Counted from the stretch's first letter, positions 13,101 through 28,100 are shown. The stretch: DNA of 64,000 nucleotides from Chrysopilus asiliformis (GCA_964034945.1 OZ035962.1:99382784-99446783); one strand, 5' to 3'. Notes: generated by a model not told the origin, from the sequence alone. A program made the numbers and translations.

Positions 13101-16100
13101 AACACGGTACGTAGAAATGAAATTTGGTGGAAATGCGGAAAATAAAGTTTCGAAAATTTTAAAGGTTTTTGGCAGTGGTTCGTTTTTGTTCTATTCCGGT
13201 ATTCCGTGGCAGTGCTAATTTAAAAGAAAAACGTAAAGCGAAAGGTGTTTTTTTTGCACATATACGGCTGGATTCAGTTTTATTAACGAATCGCACAAAA
13301 GAAAGCCTGCACACGTGAATACCGGTACTTTTTTGGATACCATACGAACGGTCATAATAAACGGTACTCTCCTTGGTTGTTCAAGAAGATTTCAAAAGAT
13401 TGCAGCCAAGGATTGAGATTTAAGAAAAAAACGGAATTGCGAATTAAAATTTTCCACGAGGAATTCTACATTTTCTTTATTGAGATTTGGAGACAACGAA
13501 ATTGTGAATTAAAATATTCCACGTGGGATTCTACGTTTTCTTAAACGGAATTGCGAATTTGAAATATTCCGAATTTTGCGTTTTCTCTATCGAAATTATA
13601 CGAATTTAAAGCGAAAGAAGGACGAAGAAGTTTTCCTTGGTTTGAAGGACAGACGGACGAAAGGAAGCGAAGGAGGAATTTTTCGTTAATTTTGTGGACG
13701 GAAATCAGTGCCAGTGGAGAAGAAGAAAACAGACAAACCTTCAAGATTTAACCACAGTATACAGTAAGCAAACTCGAAAATAACCCAATTTACTATGTAA
13801 GAGTAAAAAGAACATACCATATTTATAGGCAGAAAACACGAGAGCAAACAGCACAGTCATATATGCGTGTAACCGAAAATTTGTAAACAAAAGCGACACA
13901 GCTGATCGGTATCTTTTGCATTTCGCAATGTGTTTTGCGTGAAATTTAGTCGGCATAAAGATTAAAAGCTAAATAAAATATCAGCGGAATACACGAAATA
14001 GTATGGAAACATACTAAATTATAAACTTTCTGTTTAAATCACTCACTTCATTTCACAGGAAATTGAGAAAAATAATGAAACCGAAATCCACCCGACTCGT
14101 TTCCCATCAAATCAGAGCAACTGAAAGAAACAATTGCAACGGCATTGCCGTATCTGATTTTTCTCCTGTTGATTTTATATTTCAGAGGAGGGAAATTTAA
14201 AAATTGAAATCTGTTTTGACCACCATTTCTTATAAAAGTACAAATATTCTTCATTTTAGGTTGAAAATTTGAATAGAAAATTTAAATTGTCAGGATATAG
14301 TAGAAAAGCAATTAATATCAAATCTTCGGTCCATCAAAATCATTTTACAAACGACGTGATGCTAATTTCAAAGCAATAATAACGTTTGAGAAAAAATGCA
14401 GTACCAGTTTGGACTGAATTTCTAATTTTCTATATTCAAACGAACATAATTTGCAACTTATTTTAGAATTGTATTTAATTTCTAAGGCAAACAATACATT
14501 TCGCAACTGACTAATCTGGTAACGTCGTTGCGGCTCTCATCTTTAACAGTATATTTCTTTCTCTGTTTCACTTTGATTAGATTCCTTTGTGGTCATATTG
14601 CTTGTTCATTCTTTGTACCCCAAAAATTTAAGATTTTTCTAACCAATTAGAATGCCTAGATTTGGGTATTTCTGGGTTATTCGTTTTCGGTTACACAGGT
14701 TATTTTCACATTTAATGTATGAAGTTTGTTTACTGTATACTGTGATTTAACAATTCGAAAGATATTTTGGAGGTATCTGTTTAATCCCACAAATGGGGTT
14801 AGAAGAAAGTAATAACAGTGTACAAGATTTCTCAAAAACTAATAAAGCTAGAGCCATGAAATTTTATAGGCATGTTGGGTCCTGAAATGGGACGATCCTA
14901 TCAACTTTTGGTGGAAATCCGTTAACCGGAAGTATCCAAAATGGCGGTTTTTCAAAAATCGCAATTTCGTTTTTCTCGATTTACTCCCAAACTACGCGTT
15001 TTTTAGTGGCCTTAAGTACGACGAAACTTTTAGAAAATAAAATTTCCCACACTTTTGTCTTTAGATATAACTCGATATCTCAACCTGTTATCGAGATAAA
15101 ACGTTATTTCCAAAAAAAAAAACAGTTTTTGCGATTATCTTGAAAACTAATGGGGTTTTGCTGACTGAATGTATGAAGTGAAATAATGAGAATGACATTC
15201 TGCACAATTTTGTTTCTTACCGTTATTGAGATATTTAGATTAAAATATAAAAAAATATGTTTTTGCAAATTACTGGCAAACTAACGTTTTTTCGACAAAT
15301 TAATTTAAGGAAAACTTGGAGATGTTAAAATTTTCTACCTTTTTGCCATTTACCGTAAATTGATATCTTTTACAGTTCTCAAGCTATCTCAAATTTTGTA
15401 CGTTTTTGATATTTTTGAATAAACCAAGAATTTATTGGGATGTCGTCTTAGGTTGACAACGCAACAGGGCTCTAGCGTAAATTGCGCAGGGTCGTAGATT
15501 TTGTAGAAGTAAGTTTTGTGTTGACCACAACTGATATTTCATTATATCAGTTGTTTCTTGTCAGAGATTCTGGGCAAGGAAAAGGAATTTTTATTATGTA
15601 CATCCCAGTTGGGAAAAATTAGATGTTCGAGTTGGGAAAATTGAGACGTCTCCCCCCCCAATCCAGAACCTTCGATACGGCCCTGCCTGTTGGAGGGGAA
15701 ATTGTAGCATTTGTGAGGTTTTTTTTGCAAGGGAGAAGTTTTCATATTTGTAAGGGTGTTTGTTAAAGCATTTTCTTTCATCATACATTGTGCTGCTACC
15801 CTTGCGAGATTCTAACCCACGTCCTCCGGTTTCATAGGCTGAACCACTGCTTTATCAAAAACACGGTGCAGGTAACTTTAAACCTGTAATGGTTGAAAAA
15901 TCAAATCCAAAGTCGAAATTTTTTGTCTTTTCGGTTGAATTTTTCAACTTTTGTTTGCAAAATTTTATTTAGAAAAACTTCCACTTTTTAGTTTGAAAAT
16001 TTTCAGGTTTGAATTTTAAACTAAGTTTGTTTAAAAAGGCATATTTAAACTTTGAAAAGTTGAAAAACTCAACCTAAAAGTTTAAAACCATCACAAATTC

Positions 16101-19100
16101 GTCTTTTAAACCCTGTCGCGCTTGAAAATTTTTCAATTAAATAAAACCCAAAATAGTTGAGTGAAGTTTAAAAATTCGACCCAAATTTTCCACCGTGTAG
16201 AGAAACCTTTTAATGATTTTCTGGAAATGAACCTTTTTATTCAGTTTGAAATGTAATTATTCAGGTAAGTGTACGAAAATAAATTTAAATGAGATTTATT
16301 CAGTATGAAATAATTTCAGAATTAGAATTTTGGAATGAATACGTTTTATTTTGTAAGTTTTCAAAGAACAACAACAGTTTTTGCCAATTAAAATCCAGAG
16401 CTTTATTTTTAAATTGAAACCAATAGTTACTGCAGTAATCAAATACTAGATTAAAAAGTAATATTCTTGAACTCAAAATCCCAAGAGCATAAAATAACAA
16501 TTATGATTTGCTCTTATCCGAATTAATTAAATTTTTGAAATTTCTATAACATAAAAGTAGCTAATTGGAATTAATCAAAGAATGATTTTTCAATGACGAA
16601 ATCAATATGAACTCCTTCCGAAGGATATTTTTACTGATTTCAATTCTCTTAATACATCACTTCAATGGAATATTTCTTCGCTTTAGGATTACATTTCTCT
16701 TGTTTTATGGAAGTCAGATTGCACTATTTAAGATAAATTTGCCATCTTAAATAGTAATCCCTGCGTGATTGTAAAACACCGATTTAAACGAATCTTGGAA
16801 AATTAATTTAAAGGCGATGCTTTTATGTTTGGCTTGAACAGCACTTTAATGAGAAGGTGAAAATGACTGGGATGAGTAAAATGTTAAGAACTGATGGAAA
16901 GACAATATTTTATTGAAAATGTGGGAAAATAGATTGAATAGTTTTGAGTTGAGTCAGAGGGATGTGATAATGTTAAAGGCTATGAATCAGAAATGATTCA
17001 ATGGTTTAATAGAATCACCATCTAATTGGCAGAGCCATTGTTTTACTTACATTACAATTAAATGCCACCGAAAATGAAATCCTGTACTGTGGATATAAAG
17101 TACAAGCTAATAAATGAAGTGCAAAATAGACCCATTTTAAGGGAATCAACTCGTCGTTGTCAATGAGATTCGTCGCTGTACGGCCCTTATGCCTAGTTAG
17201 TGTGATCATATTTTTTTTGGGTAAATCCGGGACCGAGTACTAGTGCAAAGCGCGAAGGGGAGAGGGGGTGGGGGGGGGGGGGTGGTAGGCAAAGTGTAAG
17301 GAAAATGTCGTAAACATTTTCGATATAATTTCAAGGGCCACAAAAAAATTTATTTATATTTTTCAACGGTTTTTGTGCAAGTAACCAAAAAAAACCATTT
17401 TCATATAAAAATTTTATCATATCATATCATACTAATATATACAAATGAGTTGGTGTCTGTCTGTCTGTCTGTTCCTCTTTCACGCAAAAACGGCTGAACC
17501 GATTGACTTGAAATTTGGCATTAGTGTCTGTGGTAGTTCTGGTTCCAACATAGTAAAGGGAAGGGGTAAAGTGATTTCGAAACTTAGTTTTTGAGCTATG
17601 TTACTCTTTCGCGGGGAAACTACTGAACCGATTGGTCTGAAATTTGGCATAGATGTTCGTCGGGGGTCCAGCCCCAACATAGACCCATTAAAAAGTAGCC
17701 CGAGAGGTGGGGAGTAAGGAGAGGGGGTAAAGTGATCTCGAAACTTAGCTCTTCCTCTATGTTAGCCTTTCGCGGGGAAATTACCGAGCCGATTGGCCTG
17801 AAGTTTAGCTCCAACATAGACCATCAAAAAACAAAAAAAAAAAATTGAAAAAACTTGACCCGGCAACGACGGGTATGCAAGCTAGTTTGAAATAAAATTC
17901 TTTAATTAAATCTTTTTACCAGAATTCTGAATTCCTATTACCGGAATATGGTTTTTAACATAACTTTTTGCAATAAATAATTAAACATTCATATTCCGGT
18001 AATAGGAAACCGTAAAATATAAATATTTACTTCCACGAAAAATATTTTTCCACATTTTAATTTTGAATTTTACTGCTTAATTCTCAATTAAATTTGAAGT
18101 GCCACAAAAAAACCACATTGGAACAAAAAATATTATTACCGGAATACTGCCCAGTAAGGCTTTAGTCACTTTTTCGACCAAACCTATTCCCGGAATCATT
18201 TTTTTGCAAAGTACGTTGGATTTGAGTAAAGAATATGTTCATCATTAAATAAACTATAAATTTTATACAAATTACGCTTGAAGTGTTTCATTACTAATAA
18301 AAAATACGAATTCTTAACTCACATCTTAAGAAAAACTACATTTTCGTAGAAATCGTTCACAAAAAAATTTCAAGTCGCTAGATCAACGCATTTTCGAGTT
18401 TTTTAAGATACTTGAAACAGACAGGCCGACCGAGATATGCACGGACATCCTTATAATTCTGTGGTGAAAAGTAATAAGGGCTTAAGTCGAATTTCTTGAT
18501 TTTTCAGGAGAAGCATTTTAATATTTATGAAATTTTAACTGTCGGTGGGAAAATGGTATCAAACCGAATTCAAAAACCTATAACTACAAAATGTTATGAA
18601 AAATAAGCGTTTTATGATTGGTTTTATCTGGTTTATTCAAACTTTATATTTTCAGAGAAATTAAGGATTATTTTACTTTAGCCACTCTGTCAAAAAAAAT
18701 GTTATGTCTTAGAAATGGCTACAATCAATGGATAAAGTCAAGTTAAGCCCTTAAAAACCTATACCTCGATTTGAAAAAGAGGCCAAAACAGACTTTAGCC
18801 TGCTCGTTTCGGAAAAGTTAAAAACGAAGAATGAACTAACTCGACTTAAGCCACTATTCCATGTGCAAAAACTATCAAAACAATGAGGCTTCTCACCCAT
18901 AAGAGTGGATTAAGTCTATACAAAAATATATGGGATCTGACTTTAGCCGTTCTTCCAAATCCAACTTGGAAATTTTTTGACTTAAGCCGTTTGGTGGGGT
19001 AGCCTATAACGGTTAAAAATTGTCATAGAAACTAACGGGTCAGTGAAATTAAAAGCATTTTGGAAATAGAAGGCAATTCTGTAAAAACATTGAAAACGGC

Positions 19101-22100
19101 TAAAGTCGAGTTAGGCCCTTACAACTTGTGACCACAGAATTTTTCCTGAAACGGATTTCGCACTGATCAGAAATTTTCTATCTGCCTCCATTCTCGAGTT
19201 GGCCTTCGTTATGAATACAATACATTCTCGAGTTGGTCTATATCATGAATACAATATTATAGAAGAGGAAACCAAAAAGGTAATCACAATATGTAACAAT
19301 AATGGGACAATAAAACATGTTTTCTATATGAAAAAAAACCAAAAATAAGATAAATAAAAAATATGAAAAATATATTCCGACGTGGAATTGAATCCGGGAT
19401 CTTGTATAGTTGACAATTCAAGTTTCAATTGGCCAAACTAATTTGGGCCGACGAGCCTTACTTACGTCTTCTAGTTAATAAAGTATTTTTTATACCCGTA
19501 TGGTGAAACCAAAGGGTATATTAACTTTGCCTTACCGTTTGTAACGCCAAGATCCCGTCATCGCACAAAAAAATGAATTACACCAGTGTGTTTAGAATGA
19601 TAAAAAAAGTTGAATTTAGCATGTCCGTCCGTCCGTCCGTCTGTCCGTCCGTCCGTCTGTCCGTCTGTCCGTCTGTGGCGCGGATTGCGGGCGCACGGAT
19701 TGAGCTAGAGACTTGAAATTTTGCGTGGATCCGTTTTTCGTAAAATGCGAGGCTAAGTTCGTTAATGGGCGAAATTGGACCATTAGGGGGGGTACCCCCC
19801 ATACGAACGAAAACGTTTTTTGCGAATATCTCAAAAACGGTACATGTTATCAAAAAAGTGCAAGAACAAAAGTTATTTAGGATATGATCCTACATAAAAC
19901 TCCCATACATCAAAATCCGATTGGAATAAATTTTAAAAAATCTTATTGGAAAGTTTGACTTCAAAGTGGAATTTTGATACGCCGTTCAATTAAATCACCA
20001 TACGGGTTTTCAATAATTGCCAGATTGGCAATTATAGCTTTTGTTATGTTTTTTAATTACCGTTTTTTTTTCCAAAATTAACGCAAACGTATAATAGAAA
20101 AAAACAAGCTAAAAACTTACTTATAAAACTGAAAGGAATGCAATTGCATGAAAAATTGAATGCAAACTTGAAATTCATTGAAGCGAAAATATAACATCCT
20201 AAGGATAACTGGTGTCTGTTAAGGGACTATCATTTGCTCCAGTTACACTTAATATGCGTTCAAAGTATTCACCTAGCGCGAATTTGTATTTCGATATGCC
20301 TGTGCACAGGAGCAACCAGGATGAATTTATTGTAAATTGAAATTCGATCGTGCGACTAGTTTGGATCTGGTGTTCGCACGTGAGGCACACTTTAAAGGAT
20401 AACATCGTAAAGAGATTTTTGAATTGATTTCAAGTTGTAGGTGGAGTGCACATCTAGTCTAGGTCATCAAATTGATAAAAAGCTTCGAGCATCCTACGTA
20501 GTTGCCACTTGTCGACTATACTTGTTTCTACTATGGATTAAAGGAGGCAAAAATCATATATAATGACTGAATACGGATTCCAGATACTTGTAATGCTGTA
20601 TAGAAGTAATAATCGTTGTCATCGGGATAATGATGACTGGATTTGATTCTATTCTCCCTTCATGATCGAAAATACCATATATTTCTGGTTATATATATAA
20701 CAGTCGACATATATTTACATTGATGGATCTATTTGTATCAAACCTCATATGATCGAGTGTGTCTCGATTTGAGTCCCAAGCGACACTACTGACATGAAAA
20801 TTGATTGATGTCGGTTATACCGAAGTCATATTAGAATTCAGAGTGCATGGATGAATCTTTGATGGAGCTGCATGCCCAGAATATATGATCAAATAGACTA
20901 CAACTGATGGTGGTGATGGTGGATGCTATTCTAGTTACTAGGACAGTGTACCATAAACGATAAAGTTTTTTTTCCTGATGAAGTTTTTCTTTCGATAAAG
21001 TGCCATATTGAACAACTAAAAAAGAGCTTCTTATAGTGACTCAAGACGATTTTCATCGAAGCAGAAAATCGAACAAGAGTTTAGGTTTCACGACCATACT
21101 TTAGTGGATTATTGGTGAAGAATGCTGAAAAAGAATTCTCTAAAGAGACGGTTACATGCCTTGCATACATTTCAAGAGGGCTTATTGTGGCAAAAGTTCA
21201 CTTTTATAATGAAATCTGATTATGGTTTATTGCATTATATATCGATGTTAATATCACAGTTTGGAAATTCAAATCGGTATTATTTAAGTCAACTTTTTTT
21301 GTGTAATGTATTAAACGGGTTTTTTAGCTTAATGTATCGTATTAATAAAAATATTAGGTTGAGAGTGATGTTGAAAAAATGATTAGAAAACTTTAGTCAA
21401 AGTGAAATATACTCCCAAATCCATGTAAATAAACCGCAAGCTAAAGAATCTGGCTTGATGTGGACATTTTAATACTTAATCATATAATTAATAGAGAATT
21501 TTGTTAATCGCAAATCTACTTTTTACGCACAAAATTCCATAGAAGCGAAATATCTGGGAGACCTTCGAGCGGATTTTTTAAAAATTAACATCCTGCCAAA
21601 TTCCTTCGCTGAACCTTTGGTTTAATTCCGAAGTCGAAAATTTCGCCTAAGCTGTGATTTTTGGCCAAAGGTACATACTTCGTTTTTACGGCGATCTAGA
21701 TCAGTGCTCCGCAACCATTGTGCCGCGGCACACTGGTGTTCCGCGGCACACTGGTGTGCCGGGAAATGATATTAGGTGTGCCGCGGTAAACATTTCAAAA
21801 AGCTATTTAATAATTCTTTCAGGATTTTTTTTTTTAATTTTTTCATTATAAATATTTTATACACAAATTTTTTTATGTTTTCTTTTGTGGTGTGCCCGGA
21901 TTTCCAGAAAAAAAGTTGGTGTGCCGTATGCAAATAAAGGTTGCGGAGCACTGATCTAGATGATTAATGCTCAAAACCAGGTCCGGTTTGATTTTTATAC
22001 CCGTATGGTGAAATTACACCATGAATTACACCAGTGTGTTTAGAATGATAAAAATAATTAATTTTTGCATGTCCGTCCGTCTGTCTGTCCGTCTGTCTGT

Positions 22101-25100
22101 CCGTCTGTCCGTCTGTCCGTCTGTCTGTCTGTCTGTGGCGCGGATTGCGGTTGCATGGATTGATCTACAGACTTGAAATTTTGCGTAGATTCGTTTTTCG
22201 TAAAATGCAAGGCTAAGTTCATTCATAGGCAAAAATGGACCATTAGGGGTGGTACCCCCCACACGAACGAAAACGATTTTTGCGAATATCTCAAAAACGG
22301 TGCATCTTATCAAAAAAGTGCAAGAACACAAGTGATTTAGGATATGATTCTACATAAAACTCCCATACATCCGATTGGAATAAATTTTAAAAAATCTTAT
22401 TGAAAAGTTTGACTTCAAAGTGGAATTTTGATACAACTGTTCGCCGTTCACTTAACCCTAGACCCGTGTACTGGGCCCAGAACGATTTTTAGGGGTTATA
22501 TTTTCCCATTGTATTTCTTACTTGTTTAACGAATAAACCACATTTTTATGATTTTTAAACAAACAAGCCATACATTTTCTATTAGAATTACATCTGAGTG
22601 CCCAAGTAGGTACACAATATATGGAAGTTTTATAGTACACGGGTCTAGGGTTAAATCACCATATGGATTTTCAATAATTACTAATTGGCAATTATAGGTT
22701 TTCTTATGTTTCTCTGTTTGTTTGAATGTTTGCCAGTTTGTCTGTTTGCATGATTATTTGTCTGTTTGTCGGTCTGTCTGTTTTTCGTATGTCTGCCTGT
22801 TGTTGGCCTGTTGTATTCCCATCAGACTCACGTAAGTGTGCCAAAATTAGATGAATTTCAACTTAACGCGATTTTATCCTACATTTTAAATCGTTGGCGT
22901 GTTTCATATAAGAAATTATACTGTCGATCTTTTTTTATTTTTTAGAATTATATAAAGACGATTTAAACCAAATGAAATTCAAATCTCATAGCTGACATTT
23001 TTCATAAAATGAATTTTCCCTTGTACCGAAGGGAAACTTTTTGCCGTTTATTTTTGGACGTAGCCGAAAGCAGAGAAACGCCAAACTTGTATTAAAAATG
23101 ATGGCAATTTGTAAGCGAAACTTGTTAAAGCAATTTTTTTAAATGTTAGACCATATAATTCCCAGTTTTTAGTTCATACCCAACCTTATTAGCTCTTCTT
23201 TGGCACCATGGTAAAATAATAGAAGGTATGCGCGATTTCAACTGTTAAAATATGCGTAATTTGCACTCATTTACCTATTTCTGGTCCGAATTTCACAAAT
23301 TTTAAATTCTTGTAATAATTAAATTATATTGAAACCCTTATATTGAAACCCTTTTGTTAAAATAATTAAATTTTATTGAAACCCTTTTGTCTGTTTTGAG
23401 AACGCAGTTGGTTTAAGCTTATATTTGTAGAGAGGGAAATCATATAAGATTCCCTTAAGTGTCTAATCGTCTCGTGGTATAAAATTGATGCATAATTCGA
23501 GAATTTTTCCTTGAATTTTTGTGTTTGCACACATATTTTTCAATATTTACTTTATCGGACACGAGGAAAAACTCCATTTTATCAATAATTACGTTCCTCG
23601 ATTCATATTTTTGACGATTCTTGCACAAAATCTTTAAAATTTCATTATTTGTTTCTGTTTAAATTATAAATCGAGCGTAATAATTAAAAGAAAATACACT
23701 TGCAAACTCATATGATTGCTAAAAATGTTAAACTCTTTTTGTAAAAAGTGACGTCCGAATTTTTCAACATGGCAGAAGGTGACTTTCAAGCTGATATACC
23801 TCTTCTATTTTACCATGTTTTGGGTTCTATCCTTTCTCAAATGAATGTCCGGAATGTCATGTTGAATACAGGCGTGTTATAAAAAAAAAAATCTGTAGCT
23901 CTGGATGTGGGCGGAACAGTTTAATGGTAAGACGAACACAGGGCGAAGGCAATAGGAAGGTTAAGTTTCAGTACATTTCAGTTTTGCTGGAGTAGGAGTG
24001 GAAAGAAAAGTCCAACTAATCGTAAAAAATTAGACAACGACATTGCCGGTCTATACTCCTAGGCACTTAGTTCACCAGTCTAAAAATAGATAATCAGACT
24101 TAGTCAGTATTTTTACCATCATTCCAAAAAAGTTTTTATATCGTTTTGCTATGCCGGATACCTCTTAAAATAGGGGGATGGCTGGCCACATATATAACGT
24201 GCCATTCATTCACACAAAGTATTGTACGTAATCGTATATAGGATAGATATGTATTTATATAGAAATACTAGATATGATCCTTCTTAATCCACCACCAACC
24301 ACAGTGGAGCCCTAATTCCCTGGCCTCATGGTGCGATATTGTGCTTAGCTTTGCTAGCTTCCCACTGCCCTTCTATGTTTATGCTTATATGCTTGTCGAG
24401 CTGTTCTGAGCTGAGCTGGGCTTTGCTGAGTATGTATGAATGGATGCCCTGAACACGATTGCATGGATTTCTTCGTCATGATGATGTCTGCCTACTCGGC
24501 CCAACACGGGGCCCCTAGAGCCGAGATGTGAAATTTTTCGGTATTGCAGACACGTCTCTTAGACGTGCTATGATTTACAACATTAGCTGAATTAGCTCCG
24601 TCGGGCCATATACTCGTTCTTGTTACCACGATATACAATTTTTTGGTTTGGAGTACATATGTTTGCATGTACAGCACTTATCCGGGCACCATTCTCATAT
24701 CCTTGAGAATATTACCTCATATTACTGTGGTGTTAAGTACGTGGACCGGGGGCAGAGAATATCAAAGGAAGGAAACATATATACGAGCACCAAGAAAAAA
24801 AGATCCTTGACTGTATACTGTAGGCGACTACAGCTTCATATTCCCATGTCCTTTCGTTTTCATGAATCTACGATACGATACGATGCTTTACACTTGTTAG
24901 AAAGGACTACGTGGACACGGAACAAAAACAAAGAGGACATTTCTCATTCGCTACGATTTCTATGACTCTTTTGGATAAATTCGGGATTTTTGGAGTACTA
25001 CCTACCTACACAGTCAGCTTTACCACATCATGAATGCCCAACGAAAGTTACAAACAGCAAAAAATAACAAAGAAGACTATTAATTAATTGCGAGAAAAGA

Positions 25101-28100
25101 TTCAATTTCGTGGACTAGTGACATTTGTGAATAGAATTTTATCCTTTCATTTTCTAGTTTCCTTTTGAGTTTTTACCGAAACAATCGTCCTAATTCAATT
25201 TACTATGCCATGGTCAACTTTTCTCATAATTTCTTCTTCTCTTCTGTATGTTTGCTGAAATAGATTATTATATGGTATCTGAACAGTAACAATCTTAGAT
25301 ATGATATCACTAACAAAGTTCTTCCAATCTGTTGAATGAGCATAGCGTTTATAAAATAAATATATCGCAATGAAGGAAGTTTATTTTGTGATTAAATCTA
25401 GGTTATTTTAAGTTTAAAATATTATCTATCTAAAGGGTCTTTCAACAAGGATATAACAATTTTGTATTTTAATAAAAACGCACCCTAAAACTTTTTTTAT
25501 GATCTGGCAATGCTAAAACGTCAGTCAAGGTTTACATTTTTATCATGGTGAAGTTCACGAACGAGCAATGCCACACAGCTGATCAAACAATTGATCTATT
25601 GAAGGAGAAGTTCGGTAATCGTGTAATCTCGAGAAATGGTCCGGTCGAATGGCCACCTCGCTCATGCGATTTAACGCCATTGGATTTCTTTTTATGGGAT
25701 TATGTTAAGCCGTTGGTGTTAGCCAACAAGCCAACAACGTTAGAGGAGCTCAGGAACAATATCGAACGCGAAATTGCCAACGTTCCGGCCGATATGTGTG
25801 GAAGAGTGGTAGAAAATTGGCTCCAAATAATCAATCTGCAAACGTGCTCGCGGTGGTCATATGAACGACATCGAATTTCATACTTAAATGTCACATGTCC
25901 ACTACACCTGGAATAAATTTCAGCCCGATATCTCAATTATTCTGTGTTTTATTTAAATACAATATTGTTATGTCCTTGTTGAAAGACCCGATATATATGG
26001 TACTAAATCCGAAAATGGGATTGTGCCTCCTCAATTGAGGTTTCATAACAATTTTCTTCCTTGCTTTACACCTACAGATTTACATGGATTGGGAACCAGG
26101 TATGAATTCCAACATTTGTAAGGTTTTTATGTTGCAACCCATCAACAGCAGAGGTCGTGATACCAATTCAGATCGATGGTGTCGTTAACATCAAATATCA
26201 CTACTCAACTATCACTACTCATTTCGTAAAGCAACTTGAGTGGACTTGAACGACACGAAAGCGTGGAATAGTCCCGAATCGAACCATCGACCGCCGATTA
26301 TAAACCAAGTACTTTACCTCTTAAACCACGCTGCCTATTTCGGCCTTTGCCGTCCCCCTCCCTGCGGCCTCTCTCCATTTCACCGGAAAATTGGGGAATT
26401 TTGCCAAAATTCTGATTTGCAAAGAAAAAAAGGGGAACTTTCGTGACTCATGGTCCAAAAAATTTGGACAGGAAGAGTTTTAACTGAATTAAAACCGGAA
26501 GTGGTTCTCAAGTTATTGAAAAACAGACAGAAAAACAGAAAGTAATATGCATAAATCGAGGAAACTGATAAGAAAGAAGAAGAACTTTAGGCTGATCAGT
26601 GGTCTAAAACCCGCCCACTGATCCTAGTAAGCTCACCTGAAAGTATATATCGGCTCTGTGGTTCTCGAGTTTTAAGCGAACAGATAGACATACAGACACA
26701 CAAGCATATTATACAATTCAGTTGATTACGAAATATAACAAAAATTTGGGGAATTTTTTATCAGTTCTGAGATAAAATCTTCAGAATGTCTTCCAATCAA
26801 CGAAAGTTCAGTTCCACTTATTTAAAAAATTCGAACCTCTGCCTTGGACCACTCCGCGGTGTATCCTTTTGCCACAGTTCGGCTTTCGGATTCTTTGTCG
26901 TCGTGTTAAGAGTTGTCAACATTTCCATCTTTGATTTTTTTTGTAAAATGTACGAAAAAACGTGTAAAAAGCTTCAAGGTATGACATAACATGTTGTCAT
27001 TTTCGGAAATCTTTCGATTTTTTTCGAAACCCACGCGACACTTTTTCAATCATTTCTTTCAACTTCAATTGAATCTCAAAAGTGATTTTCCAATTTTGAA
27101 TTGCTTGACCTTTACTTTCACGAAAAATCATTTACCAAAATTCTTAGTAATTTAGACCTAATTTTTTAATTTCATATTCTTCACTTTTCAATCGAAAATC
27201 AAATTAAATTTTTCCTGCCTAATTTAGCAGAAAATGAAATTAATTTTACAAGTGGGCTGAAAATCAGATTTTCTACTTTATTTTATTCAGGTAAGAATAG
27301 AATCACCTCGGTGTGTACTTCAAAAATAGGATGATTACAGCATTTAGCTTTCATTCATGGTAAATTGTAATCAATGGTTATCTATTGTGCTTCAATTTGC
27401 TATTCTCTTGTGAGTTTATGTACTTGACTATCTTATCCAATGATACGGAATCGTGCAAATTCGCTAGAAATCATTTTCCCAAAGAGCACTAATAAAAGAA
27501 TATAATTTAATTTTCTTTACTGTTTCATTATTAAAAGATGTCAACGTCATTGCCGCGCTTTAGGGTGGAAAGTTAGGATCCTGCGAGGATATTATATATT
27601 TGATTTATCTATTTTTGAGAGTTTTCTTTATTCGTTCGTGTTTTTTTGTACGATTGTGTGTTTCACTTCATGTTGATTTCATTACTTACCTTGATAAAAT
27701 GATAGAATAGAACGGCACCGACTGTCGAAAGGGCGAACCATACGAAAATAGCGAATGTTGATGCTGTTGATACATCAAATGTGTGCAGAAGCGTTGATAT
27801 TATAATAGCGGCAGCATGACAAAACAGAAACGGCATAAATAAACGTTCTAAAATATCCCATGGGATTTCGTGTGTCTTCTGTGGAAGTGCTGATACTGAA
27901 CCTCGTCTAAGCGATGCACGACGTGATGCCCTTCGCTGTCGTAACCATAAAAGTAAAGGTAAAACAAAAAATGTAAGTAAAATTCTAAATTAAAAATACT
28001 TATTTTATTTGTTAAAAATTCAATTTTATAATACAAAAACGTTTCAGGGCGATTGACCTTTCAGGTATTTTAATTGGCTTCAACATGTTTTAAGAAGTTC

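Larger units (their letters stand above)
11463..15685. mobile_element. 4.2-kb hAT-type element lacking transposase
   Basis: The ends CAGGGCCGTACCGA and inverted TTCGATACGGCCCTG are flanked by a perfect 8-bp duplication CCTGTTGG (11455-11462 and 15686-15693), the hAT signature. Both ends carry G/C runs followed by subterminal AGTTGGGAAA repeats, one forming a hairpin at about 11547-11581. The length fits an autonomous hAT, but no transposase or BED-finger frame longer than 95 aa is present. The interior is made of other repeats, so it is a composite non-autonomous element. Confidence 0.85.
11247..16197. mobile_element. TA-flanked element split by a hAT insertion
   Basis: The ends CACGGTGGAAAATTTTGGTA and the inverted CGACCCAAATTTTCCACCGTG match over about 30 bases, with TA at 11245-11246 and 16198-16199. 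Without the inserted hAT and one copy of its 8-bp target duplication, the element is about 720 bp and non-coding. Its interior is rich in short TTTAAAC/GTTTAAA and AAAGTTGAA motifs near both ends. A degenerate tRNA-like block is at about 15800-15865 on the minus strand. Confidence 0.8.

Noticed and set aside
19578..19853. Frames with TDRRTDGRTDGQTDGRTD-like stretches, also at 8254-8454, 22026-22331 and 37951-38158
   Set aside because: They are translations of the (GTCCGTCT)n microsatellite inside HINE-C elements.
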